Origin: Theodoxus fluviatilis
Lineage: Eukaryota > Mollusca > Gastropoda > Cycloneritida > Neritidae
Reading direction: 5' to 3'
Length of the DNA stretch: 64,000 nucleotides
Assembly (NCBI GenBank): GCA_034096865.1
Contig: JAWQFJ010000509.1
Location: 1 to 64,000 of the forward strand
Of this stretch, positions 1 through 10,884 are shown piece by piece. The position numbers and the translations under genes are program-made. The notes beneath the pieces are model-generated. The model worked only from the letters and a program-made list of their open reading frames with translations. It was not told the DNA's origin and did no database searches. The number at the start of each line of letters is the position of its first letter. The first letter of the stretch is position 1.

Positions 1-398
1 TGGCTGAAAGCGATGTCTGAGTGCCGAACGCATACTACGATGTCTTCAATAGTTCAACGTCATCAACTTCGTGATTAAATTGATTTGCAATAAAAGTTAT
101 CGTTGTGGTCGTAATGCCAAAACGAGACACCATATTACCTCCTTCTTATTTGGGAGAATCCCGGACCTGATCTTCCATCAATTTTCATTAGGATTACACA
201 GATGTGTGTTTGAATGCTAAGGTTTCACTTTTGGGTGAGATGTTGAGTTTATACTCGCGTAAGTAGAAAATTGTCGCGCTTTTGGCGGCGTTTCGTTACC
301 AAACCCTGTTGACCGGTGAATGTAGGAACATCATCAATGTGTCCGTAATCCACCTCAATCCATCCATCATCATCATCATCAACATCGGTTGTAGCTGC
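1..398. other. No recognised feature
   Basis: No convincing ORF, RNA gene or repeat is seen here. A short CAT/ATC-rich run lies at about 361-380. Confidence 0.4.
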
Positions 399-786
399 AT
401 GGCGTGGCGAACAACAAGCGACATGCGACTTTGTTAAATTCTTGTACTGCAGGAAATCTGCCGTCTGCTGACCAAAAAGAACTCAGTGATCTGATCACAG
501 AGTATTTTGTGTCCAGTTCCCACGAGGATGACAGTTCGGATAGCGATTTCCTTTCGGATTCTGAGTCCGAACCTGACGCGGCGGAGACTATACTGACAGT
601 GATGGGGAGATCGATGCACCGTTGGTAAATGTCGAAGAAATGGCCGGAGGTGGGGAATGTTTTGCCACTATGGATGTCGATAATGCAGCAGAAGAGGGAT
701 TGCTGGCCCGTGCCCGAGTTCGATCATGCAAGGCGAATAGTAATGGTTGCAAGCAAATCAAGGTTCCGACTGCAGCAGCAGTGTAA
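399..786 (+). pseudogene. Frameshifted acidic protein fragment, unrecognised
   Basis: Not recognised. An open frame from about 404 encodes a Ser/Asp/Glu-rich stretch (SSSHEDDSSDSDF, SDSESEPDAAE). A related acidic frame continues after a frame change near 588 (TDSDGEIDAP, then a Cys-containing segment RVRSCKANSNGCK) and stops at 784-786. The only nearby ATG (399) is in a third frame, and the frame used has an in-frame stop at 392. An AATAAA lies near 826. Such acidic N-termini are common at the start of transposon proteins, but that origin is inference. It could also be a degraded first exon. Confidence 0.35.
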
Positions 787-1400
787 AAGAACAGCTTCTG
801 TCAAAGCTATTAACTTAATTCATTTGATAATAAAAAAATTCTTAAGAACTTTGGTTATTTTACGATTTTACATTGGTTTTCATACCTGGAAACTTTTTCT
901 TGCTTCCGAGTGCCGTCTAAATAATGATACATGTTTGTAAGACCATTATGTCTGTATCATGCTAGATTCATAAGTTTTGTGCCCAAAATTATGGATTGTG
1001 GTCAAGGGGGAGACAACTCATGCTCTTTTTTTTCTTCACTCCCTTTCATGAGAATTAGAGTGTAGGAGTGCTGTAGATAAGATGTCAGGGGGATTGGGAG
1101 GGGAATTGGTGTTGTGGGCCTGTTTGTTTTAATAAATTCTGAGCTATTCTAGTATTCCAAATTTTTTATGCATATTATCTGAGCCTCACAGGAAAGATTA
1201 TTGTTTTCTATGTGAGAGAAATAATAATGTATACTGGTTAGTTGTAATTATACATTGTCAACTGCAATGCTCTTGAAAAGAATGGCAGCAAGCAAAACAC
1301 CAGTGGCTAACAAAATTGTCGGTTTTTGCTTTTTCGGCGGTTGGTGGTGAGAGGTAGAGACTGTGGAAAGATCATCTCACAAGCTGGTGGTAAAGTGGCA
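787..1400. other. Intergenic, AT-rich, nothing recognised
   Basis: AT-rich sequence. I see no coding or structured element beyond the AATAAA near 826. Confidence 0.35.
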
Positions 1401-1404
1401 AACA

Positions 1405-2040
1405 TGTTCAATCATATGTCAGTGTGTCAGCATGTAACTTAAGAAAAAAAAGAAAAAAAAATTGATTTTTTTTAGGGGTGGGGTGGGGGTGGGGGGGTGG
1501 CAGGGTAACTTGCACTGGCATGCTCTGTACTATGTGGACAACCACAGTTTGTTGGGTTTGCGTGTATTACGAATCTGTCGTGCGGCGTAGTTTCCCACTG
1601 TTCACGACAGTGGTACGTCGTATGTCAAGTGAGACGCAGGGGCGAAGACGATTTTCCACTCTTTATTGAACGTTGATACAAGCTCTCAGTAACCCAGGTG
1701 GAATGGGGTCTGTCTAAGCAGGCACTGCAGCCTCTATTTATCTAGACAGACAGGAGCAGAAACAGGGGGGGGGGGGGGGGGGGGGGATCATATGTCAGTG
1801 TGTCAGCATGTAACTTAAGGGGAAAAAATGATTTTGATTTTTTTTTGGGGGGTGGGGTGGGGGTGGGGTGGCAGGGTAACTTGCATTGGGAGGGAGGGAG
1901 GGAGGGAGGGAGGGAGGGAGGGAGGGAGGGAGGGAGGGAGGGAGGGAGGGAGGGAGGGAGAAAACGAGAGAGAGAGAGAGAGGGGGGGGGGGGGGAGAAG
2001 ATGGGGGGGGGATGTACAAAACTTTTTTGTACAAAAAATG
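1405..2040. repeat. Duplicated block with G-run, (GGGA)n and (GA)n
   Basis: A segment starting ATCATATGTCAGTGTGTCAG and running to a G-rich CAGGGTAACTTGCA occurs at about 1410-1515 and again at about 1787-1888, so this is a local duplication. Between and after the copies are a 22-G run (1765-1786), (GGGA)n (about 1889-1960) and (GA)n followed by G-runs (1965-2010). The flank GGGGGAGAAGATGGGGG then GATGTACA recurs near 5411-5440 after another (GA)n tract. Long ORFs here are repeat artefacts. Confidence 0.7.
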
Positions 2041-2300
2041 TTGACATAAACATGTCAAAAGACTTGCCATTTGTTGCAGCAAGGTCTGATGTGAGTGCAC
2101 ACTTCCAAAAAATGTCTTTCGAGTCATACGCAACACCTGTAACATCAAAGTAAAGAGTGAATCTCAGTCTTCCACATCAGCACTATGACAATGAGGTTTG
2201 TATCGTTAGATGTATTACAGTAATTATCTTTGAAACCTTGCATGCCACATACCAAGGAGGGAGGAGGGAGGAGGGGTGGTGGTGGTGGTGGTGGGGAGAG
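2041..2300. other. Spacer with G/T-rich simple sequence
   Basis: Mostly unique sequence ending in (GGT)n and (GGA)n near 2260-2300. No gene is seen. Confidence 0.35.
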
Positions 2301-4990
2301 ATTGATTGATTGATTAATTCTTTATTTGCGGCCGACGACCCAGTAGTATAGAAAGTTACGCAATAACAAATTTGAAATATGGTACATCCTTTAGGTGAGT
2401 TTACAACCAGTGTGGTTAATACAACGTCTAAATTATATATTTACTATAATGCCGTAGTGAATTAGGATTAAATGCAGTATGTTTGTACATAAGTTAAAAT
2501 CGGTTTGTTGTAGCTAAGGTACAGAGTCCATTTCCTGTATTTTCCGTGATCGCCGCTCAAAGGCATAAAAAATGTACATTGAAATGTCTCTCGTCTTCTC
2601 AGCATCTTTTCCTTTGATCAGACGTGTCAGGTCCACATAATCTGGATTCGAAAAATATTTTGCCAAGTATTTTTGTCTGATGTCACAATACATCCGGCAA
2701 TTCCTTAAAAAGTGTATTTCAGATTCCGTTTCATTGCAGAATGGACAGTTCATGGTAAAGTTAGGATCATGCCTACATCGTGCATTGCTTCGTAGTTCAT
2801 TACATCCCAAACGAAAACGGATGAAGGCATCGCGGAATTTCTTAATGTTAATAAAAGACAAGTATTTTTCACATTCAAAAGCTGCTTTAAAGGAGCGATA
2901 AAAGGCAAATCTGTTGCTTGAACTAAGGGCTGAACTCCACTCTTGTAAGAAGCAGTCTCGCAGTCGTTGCTTAAGATGCCTCATAGTACTTCTCTCATTT
3001 ACACTTCCACCGTTGTACCATAAGTACGAGAAGCCCAGTTTTCCCAAGCAACTTTCCATGAGTTTCGCCCAGTTGAGTTCATCTGGTATACGGGAGCGAG
3101 TGAGCATGACATAAGCTTGCTTGACAATCCTACTGTCAGGCATTCTAAGCAGTCTTATCCAAAATTTTACTGCCTGAAGAGTGGTGGTGATAAAAAGGGG
3201 GTATCTACCGAGTTCTCCGTAGCACAGATTGTTGGGAGATTTCAGGTCGACGCCCTTAAAGCGCTTGCAGGCGAACATGTGCGCCGTTTCAATATTACGC
3301 CTTTTGGTCAATCCCCATAGCTGAGACCCGTATAGCAACGCCGGTAACACCTGAGCATCGAACAATTAAAAAAAAAACACAGTCGCGCTCTGAGAATGCA
3401 AGTTTCTCATTGTTCGTACCAGATGCAAAGTTTTTTGCTTTGCTCTAACTATCTGGTTCTCAAGGCCTATTGCCAGCGACATTTTCGTGGTGAAAACAAA
3501 ACCAAGATACTTGTATCTATTCACCACTTCTAAAGATTTAGTACCTATGGTCCAACGTTCGTTTCTGCCCAGAAACCCTCCTTTCCTAAAAACCATCACC
3601 TTTTCTTTTCACTGTTAATAGTAAGACCAAGGTGGCTGGAGGCAGTGCTGAGACTGTTCAGTTGGCGCTGTAGGCCAGCTGGGGTGGTCGATAACAAAGC
3701 GACATCATCGGCGAACAGTAAAGAAAAGAGTTCTTCCTTTCCGGGAAGTAACTGCACCCCATGACGTCCATTTTTCCGAATGAAGTCAGCCATGTAAGTG
3801 ATGTATAAACAAAAAAGGATCGGCGACTCTACTGACCCTTGCTTTACGCCAAGAGGACAGTCAAAGGGATCCGAAAGACTACTACCCCAGCGTACACTGG
3901 CCTCAACATGAGCATACACGGCTTTGAGCATATTTACAAATTTAGTAGAGAGGCCAAGCTTTGTTAAAATCTTCCACAGGCATGAACGGTTGACAGAGTC
4001 GAACGCCTTCTCGAAATCTACAAAGGCTACGTACAGTTTGCCGCGACCTTCACCATAGATGTGTTTCACAACAATAGCATACAGAGTGAATATATGGTCA
4101 ATTGTGGAATGACCCATTCTACAACCGGCTTGTTCAAAACTGAATTTGTTCTCTTCCTCCGCCCAAAATCGTAAGCGGTTTGTAAGGATGGACAGAAACA
4201 GTTTACTAACATTGCTTAGCAGTGAGATCCCTCTATAGTTATGGGGTTTCAACTTATCGCCAGACTTAAAAATGGGTATGATGATTGCACGACACCAGTT
4301 CCGAGGAAAGTACTGTTGTTGGAACATAACAGAGAACAATTTAGCAAGAAATGGGGCTATACAGTTGCCCGCCAGTTTCAAATAGTCCCCAGGGATGTCG
4401 TCCCAACCGGGAGCTTTACCAGAGCTCATTCTTGAGATGGCGCACCGGACTTCATCTACAGAAATAGGGGCATCCAGTTCATCATGTAAAATACCCGCAC
4501 TCTCCTCGGGAATCACTTCATAAGTTAGTGTTCGGTTAAACAAATTGTGAAAGTACTTGTGCCAAGCCTGTACATCTATGGGAGGGCGTACGGCTCTCTG
4601 GTTTGCGGCTCTCCTTACCAGGGACCAGAATCGAGATGGGTTTTTAACATTTTTTATGAGTGTTTCGCATGTGGTTCTATAGTGCTCTCGTTTCTTCAGT
4701 TTGATCAGCCTTTTATATTCGTTCCGTTGTACTAGATACATATCTTTATAGGCTACATCGCTACATTTTCTAACTTGCCTGAGGGCCTCCTTAACCTTCC
4801 TCCTGGCGCTGCGACACTCCAAATCGAACCACCTCGGTTGCTCTCGGCTATCCGATGCCTGCCTACAGGCTGTCCTGTACATGCAGCTCGCATTTGATAG
4901 TAAAATATTCTCAAACGTGTCCAGTGCGGAGTCAATGTTAGTGTCTACCAATATCAGCAATAAACTCTGGTGAGGCAATGTTGTTTCTCA
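2301..4990 (-). mobile_element. 5'-truncated LINE retrotransposon
   Basis: A non-LTR retrotransposon copy on the minus strand. Its right (5') end stops at about 4990, just upstream of the reverse transcriptase region, and no endonuclease domain is visible, as expected for 5' truncation during target-primed reverse transcription. The left end is a short 3' UTR ending in a GATT repeat on the plus strand (an AATC tail on the sense strand) at about 2301-2320. The clade was not determined; motifs suggest the broad L1/RTE/Jockey-type assemblage. Confidence 0.85.
2514..4978 (-). pseudogene. LINE reverse transcriptase ORF with two frameshifts
   Basis: Reverse transcriptase of the LINE above. Frame 1 (4978-3596) shows fingers/palm motifs in order: NYRGISLLSNVSKLF, then FVDFEKAFDSVNR (motif A aspartate), GVKQGSVESPILF (motif B) and LLFADDVALL (motif C, FADD). 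The chain continues in a second frame at 3599-3366 (RYKYLGFVF) and a third at 3365-2514 (QVLPALLYGSQLWG and a C-terminal region with Cys/His residues such as NCPFC). The first break is in an AAAAGAAAAGG run near 3600. The second is at a homopolymer of about ten T (sense) near 3366-3376. It is therefore dead unless these are sequencing errors in homopolymers. Confidence 0.88.
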
Positions 4991-5039
4991 CATCTTGCAG
5001 CTTATCAGGGTGTGGTGGGGAGAGAGAGAGATAGAGAGG

Positions 5040-5290
5040 GAGAGCGACTTTAGTTTGATTACTTTATTTCAGCCAATGACCCACTGGAGTAATACATCAG
5101 GTACACAATTATGTTAACCAACATTTATGTCACAATTATGTTCTTGGCTGCCCGATAAAATCTTAGGTTATCTAAGTTGTACATATACATTGTATGTACA
5201 TTCGGATCAATAAGATTTTTATATGATAAATCTCTTGAGTCTGCACTGTTATTTCCCGCTCTCTGATCCATTATGTGTGGGTAATAAGTA
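5040..5290 (-). repeat. 3' end of a second related LINE copy
   Basis: TTGATTACTTTATTTCAGCC followed by AATGACCCACTGGAG resembles the 3' terminus of the LINE at 2305-2350 (ATTCTTTATTTGCGGCCGACGACCCAGTAG). It has the same orientation and is truncated after about 200 bp. Confidence 0.5.
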
Positions 5291-5337
5291 CAACTACAAG
5301 TAACAGAATACTATCAAACTTCAGTTTGAGAGACAAG

Positions 5338-5347
5338 AGACAAGAGA

Positions 5348-5417
<70 letters not shown>

Positions 5418-5450
5418 AGAAGATGGGGGGATGTACAGAACTTTTTGGGG
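5338..5450. repeat. (GATA)/(GA)n microsatellite with conserved flank
   Basis: (GATA)n then about 60 bp of (GA)n and a G-run, followed by the same flank (GAGAAGATGGGG, GATGTACA) found near 2000. This suggests an interspersed repeat that carries its own microsatellite. Confidence 0.65.
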
Positions 5451-5668
5451 GTACTCACTCAAAGACAGACAATAACGTTCAAATGAGTTCCCCGAACCCA
5501 CAGGGGGACCATCCACTGAAAGTTCCACATGTATATCAAGTATCTTATCAATGAAGACAACAGATGGGGTCTGTACACTTATCCAAACACAGAAACCATC
5601 CACTGAAAGTTCCATGTGTGTATGATGTATCTTATCAATGATGACAGCAGACAGGGCATCTGGCATGT

Positions 5669-6553
5669 ATCAGTATGAGACTGCCACAGTGGGCCTGGAC
5701 AGGGTAGTGTGTCAGTATGAGACTGCCACAGTGGGCCTGGACAGGGTAGTGTGTGTCAGTAAGGGACTGCCACAGTGGGCCTGGACAGGGTAGTGTGCGT
5801 CAGTATGGGACTGCCACAGTGGGCCTGGACAGGGTAGTGTGTGTCAGTAAGGGACTGCCACAGTGGGCCTGGACAGGGTAGTGTGCGTCAGTATGGGACT
5901 GCCACAGTGGGCCTGGACAGGGTAGTGTGCATCAGTATGGGACTGCCACAGTGGGCCTGGACAGGGTAGTGTGTGTCAGTAAGGGACTGCCACAGTGGGC
6001 CTGGACAGGGTAGTGTGCGTCAGTATGGGACTGCCACAGTGGGCCTGGACAGGGTAGTGTGTGTCAGTAAGGGACTGCCACAGTGGGCCTGGACAGGGTA
6101 GTGTGCGTCAGTATGAGACTGCCACAGTGGGCCTGGACAGGGTAGTGTGTGTCAGTAAGGGACTGCCACAGTGGGCCTGGGCAGGGTAGTGTGTGTCAGT
6201 AAGGGACTGCCACAGTGGGCCTGGACAGGGTAGTGTGTCAGTATGAGACTGCCACAGTGGGCCTGGACAGGGTAGTGTGTGTCAGTAAGGGACTGCCACA
6301 GTGGGCCTGGGCAGGGTAGTGTGTGTCAGTAAGGGACTGCCACAGTGGGCCTGGACAGGGTAGTGTGTCAGTATGAGACTGCCACAGTGGGCCTGGACAG
6401 GGTAGTGTGTGTCAGTAAGGGACTGCCACAGTGGGCCTGGACAGGGTAGTGTGTCAGTATGAGACTGCCACAGTGGGCCTGGACAGGGTAGTGTGTGTCA
6501 GTAAGGGACTGCCACAGTGGGCCTGGGCAGGGTAGTGTGTGTCAGTAAGGGAC
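5669..6553. repeat. Minisatellite, about 20 units of 42-46 bp
   Basis: Tandem units built around GACTGCCACAGTGGGCCTGG followed by RCAGGGTAGTGTG. I count about 20 copies. Units differ mainly between GTGTGTCAGTAAGGGACTGCC and GTGCGTCAGTATGGGACTGCC or GTCAGTATGAGACTGCC, and these variants alternate in runs. The array stops exactly where the foldback element begins. Confidence 0.9.
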
Positions 6554-8419
6554 TGCGAGTTCGAATTTTCAATTCGAACTTAATGCAGGATTTCTCACCG
6601 TCAACCACACATCGTGCACACAATAAAGAAAAAAAATCGTAATCTACTTCAATTATCCAGCGGAGATTGCAGAGAGGTGACAAATTAAGGCACACATGAG
6701 TCAGCGGAGAACGAATTATCGAATATTTTCAGTGTCGAAGCGTCACAAAACATAAACCCTAGTCTGGTCGTCGCCATCTTGGATCTTAGTTCGCCTCAGA
6801 AAACCTGAGGGCGGACCCGGCGGTCGCCGAGTGATCCGCCAGTGACGTCACCTGAACAAATCGAGCGCAACAAAAAACCCGCCGGTGCCCCGTCTCGCCC
6901 GCCGGCGGATTCAGGCGGACAAATCGAGCGCAGCCTGTAACGACCCTAAGTATGAACCGACCCTAAGTATGAACCGGAAATCGTCGCAGAGTTATCTGCT
7001 CGGCTCTCTCTTTATGCGATTTACCGCTCCTGCACCTGTTCTTCGCATGGAATATATCCCGACAAACGACGCATTAGTTGCTTTACGAGTTTTTGTGTTT
7101 TTGGTGCATTTGTGCCGTTTATTGGCGCTGCTGAAATGGTCGAAGTCGGAAACATTCGGAACGTCGTTTAGCTTAAGATTACACCCGAATCACGCGCACC
7201 GTTAAGGTGCATGGAGTACAGTACCGCCGAGCAAGACGTTTGTCACAAAACGCAGATATATTAACGCGGCCGGATCTTAGCATAACTCTCCGGGCGTGCC
7301 AAGTCAGTCAACGGTCGCGTTTTATAAAACCAGACTACAAATAGACTACAGGGAGGTGACTCTCATATCATTTCCGGCAGCGGAGACGGCTTTTCACGGG
7401 GAAAAACTTTTTTGAACTCTATATTATGTGTTAAACTACACAAATGCACCAAAAACACAAAAACTCGTAAAGAAACTAATGCGTCGTTTGTCGGGATATA
7501 TTCCATGCAAAGAACAGGTGCAGGAGCGGTAAATCGCATAAAGAAAAAGCCGAGCAGATAACTCTGCGATGACTTCCGGAGTAACTTTTGGCCGGGAGTA
7601 ACTTTTGGCTGCTACATGCCGTCTCTTTTTAGTCGAATTATTAAGAGTACCGGGCAGATAACTCTGCGACGATTTCCGGTTCATACTTAGGGTCGGTTCA
7701 TACTTAGGGTCGTTACACAGCCTAGTGTCAACCGTCAGCCGGAAGTAGCTCTCTGATATCGGAGGTTGTATCGCTCTCAGCCAATCACGAGCCTTGAAAA
7801 TAGACGCCGCCACGTGACCCAGATTTTGCCTCCAGCTCGCACTCAGCTGCGCAAATTCTGTGTTCCGCGTGATTCGGGTGTAATACTGCCAATAAACGTC
7901 GTTTAGCTTAAGATTACACCCGAATCACGTGCACCGTTAAGGTGCATGGAGTACAGTACCGCCGAGCAAGACGTTTGTCACAAAACGCAGATACATTAAT
8001 GCGGCCGGATCTTAGCACAACTCCCCAGGGTGTGCGAAGTCAGCTCGATTTGTCCGCCTGAATCCGCCGGCGGGCGAGACGGGGCACCGGCGGGTTTTTT
8101 GTTGCGCTCGATTTGTTCAGGTGACGTCACTGGCGGATCACTCGGCGACCGCCGGGTCCGCCCTCAGAGGTTTTCTGAGGCGAACGAAGATCCAAGATGG
8201 CGACGACCAGACTAGGGTTTATGTTTTGTGACGCTTCGACACTGAAAATATTTGATAATTCGTTCTCGCTGACTCATGTGTGCCTTAATTTGTCACCTCG
8301 CTGCAATCTCCGCTGGATAATTGAAGTAGATTACGATTTTTTTTCTTTATTGTGTGCACGATGTGTGGTTGACGGTGAGAAATCCTGCATTAAGTTCGAA
8401 TTGAAAATTCGAACTCGCA
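6554..8419. mobile_element. Foldback-type DNA element with long inverted repeats
   Basis: The left end (TGCGAGTTCGAATTTTCAAT) and right end (ATTGAAAATTCGAACTCGCA) are inverted repeats. The complementarity continues for hundreds of bases inward (6554-6920 against about 8040-8419; 6920-7115 against about 7430-7730). A block starting ACGTCGTTTAGCTTAAGATT is present twice in direct orientation (about 7161 and 7896). Flanks show a 7-bp direct repeat AAGGGAC (6547-6553 and 8420-8426), a possible target-site duplication. No transposase ORF is seen, so the element is non-autonomous. The superfamily is not assigned. Confidence 0.75.
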
Positions 8420-9530
8420 AAGGGACGTAACTCTACATTATGACCTCCCTTTGCGTAAAGGAAAATCGCACGAGTGCGTGGTCTTAGTGTATAATTATAG
8501 GGTCTTTGACTGCACCTAGGCTCAGGAGTCACTTATCAGGGCACAGGTAGTGGTAATGAAAATGTTCAATTTACACAATAACCTCAAACCTTACCATAAA
8601 CCAAGAAGACAGCACATTTCCTCATCATCGCTACCGCTGTCTAAACACCACAATTGTGCCGCCATGTTGATCAGCCGAAAGGGCTCGATTGGCACGAAAG
8701 CTGTCGATTAGCCGATCACGTCACGGGGGACTGCGGTGACGTGGCGGCCGACGGATTCAGGCGGATAAATCGAGCGCAGCCAGTACTAACGCGCTCCCCA
8801 GACTCGCCACCGATACTTGGCAAGCATGCTCCAGCTTGGACTCCGCCTCACCCCATCTCGGACTTCCTCTCACCACCACAGTCTTTCCCTACGAACTGAT
8901 TCCCCATGAATCGCCTCTTTCTTCTCAGCACACTCGCAAACTTCCTCTTAATCGTCATCTTGCACTCTGCGTTCAAATACTCGGCAGTTGCAGCGTTCAC
9001 ACAGCGTGCGAAAAGCGGAAGTTGACACCAGCCAAATGTCACTGTTAACTGTGCGCTGATTGGCTTATAAGACCCTTCAGCTCATTATAATACTCTGATC
9101 ATCCAATGAAATTCATCCATAGAAAACTATAGGGATCGTTTCAAACATAAAACTGTGATAAAAATGGAGCAATTTGGTGAAAGAATTATGTTTCTATGAT
9201 GAAAAATAGGGAAGTTATGAGTTACTGAATATTAATTAGGTCATCAGCTGATTTGACAGCACAAGAAATGTTTATACCATGCATAATAAATGACAATTTT
9301 CATCATTTTCCGCTACTTTGACAAGTTTATTGGTTACATCCATGCATAGCCGAGACTTTGTGGCGTCTAAAACTGGGGGTCCTCTCAAAACTCATAATAA
9401 TTATGAGAAAATCTTAATTTTTCAAGGTAGCCTAAGACCTTAAATACAGTTTGTTCTTTAGATAATTGAACGAAGACTCTTCATTGAACTTGTCCGCAGT
9501 GTTTTATCTTTTTTTTGGTTTAACTTAGTT
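8420..9530. other. Intergenic or intronic, one foldback fragment, otherwise nothing
   Basis: Around 8745-8780 a fragment (GACGGATTCAGGCGGATAAA) resembles part of the foldback element. Short ORFs here have no recognisable domain. Confidence 0.35.
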
Positions 9531-9543
9531 GCTTTTACCACAG

Positions 9544-9868
9544 CAGATTCAGGATTTAATTCATGCAAATCTCTGCAGCCACAAATACATCTTTGCAGGC
9601 CCTATCTGGATGTTTCGGGTATTCACAATCTATCTTTTAGAGAACTCCGTAATGAATTCTTACATAAACAACCTCAGATTAATTCATGCAAATCTCTGCA
9701 GCCACAAATACATCTTTGCAGGCCCTATCTGGATGTTTCGGGTATTCACAATCTATCTTTTAGAGAACTCCGTAATGAATTCTTACATAAACAACCTCAG
9801 ATTATTCAGCCTGATCCAGAAACAGCACACCCCTTCCAACATGAACGTTTAAACTGCTTCACTGGTGG
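9544..9868 (+). CDS. Possible terminal exon with 41-codon tandem duplication
   Basis: Unidentified. A good splice acceptor (TTGCTTTTACCACAG, ending 9543) precedes a region in which 123 bp (41 codons) is tandemly duplicated (9558-9680 and 9681-9803) without breaking the frame. One frame reads PYLDVSGIHNLSFRELRNEF in both copies, then PETAHPFQHERLNCFTGG and a stop at about 9866-9868. A second frame is also open to 9852. An AATAAA lies 1 kb downstream (10858-10863). If real, it is the 3' exon of a plus-strand gene whose other exons lie to the left, beyond the repeats. Confidence 0.3.
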
Positions 9869-10880
9869 ATGAGGTTAGGCGTGCTTTGATCCTTGGCCAC
9901 CCTGCAAAGGTTCGACATCTTGTATCTATGCCATATGCAAGTGTATCAATCACACTCACACACACACGCCCACACCTGCAAACACATACATGTGCAAATA
10001 CACACTTTCTCCCCCCAGCGTGTTTGTGTGGAAGTGCAAAATTCCCATGATCAACTTTTCATTAACACTTTGTTATAAAAGACTGTCAAGTCTGAAACAA
10101 AGTCACAGAGCTTGGAAATGTTCTCATGTTGTGAAGTAGTAACATTGCAGCCAACAAGGCGTGGAAAGGAGGTTCCTGATATCTTTATTCTTTTCCACTA
10201 ATGACCATTTGTTGCCATGTGCTCAACAGTGGTTGTGCAGCTGAATGAAGTAAGCCCCATTATTAGTTCGTATTGCACCAAGACAATGTAATGGCTTTGT
10301 TATAATGATAGCATCTTCACTGTCTTACTTTTTTTGGTTATGTATGTATAAAATTAATGACCTCTTATCGCTTGTTGATGTTTACAGGATCCTTTGCAAC
10401 AAGTTATTGTTACTTGTTACTAGATCCTTATGAGGTATGTCATTTGCTAGGTGATGTATCAACTATAATAAGTCCCTTGGACGGTCTTAAAACAACTATG
10501 TATATGATGGATTTTGTGTAACAGGTTACTTTGATGCTTCTGTTGTAGGGGTTGCTTGTGCAAAGTTCTGATAGAAGAGTAACAGTGTCATGTATGCTGT
10601 TATTAGTCATATGCTTTAGTAGTGTCGTTTTTTAAGGACAAAGTAATAAATCAATAGCCTGGTATCCTCCGCAGTGAGAATTTCCCAGAATCTGTATTTG
10701 TGTACAAATCTAGATCATAAGCATTCTCTAATCAAAGTTGTAGAACCTGCAGTGAGAAAACGACGGACAGACAGGGAGGGATTAAAGACTTGCCACTTCC
10801 TAGTTGACAAGAGGAATAGTAGGGCTTCACACTGTTTTCTACATGGCAGAATTTGTAAATAAACATGACTGAAGAGAACA
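9869..10880 (+). other. Candidate 3' UTR of the plus-strand exon
   Basis: AT-rich non-coding sequence with a short CA-rich stretch (about 9950-10010), ending at an AATAAA (10858-10863). Function as a UTR is inferred from the exon upstream. Confidence 0.3.
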
Positions 10881-10884
10881 GTCT

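Noticed and set aside
8197..8430. ORF starting ATGGCGACGACCAG as a first exon
   Set aside because: It lies within the right arm of the foldback element and has an inverted counterpart in the left arm.
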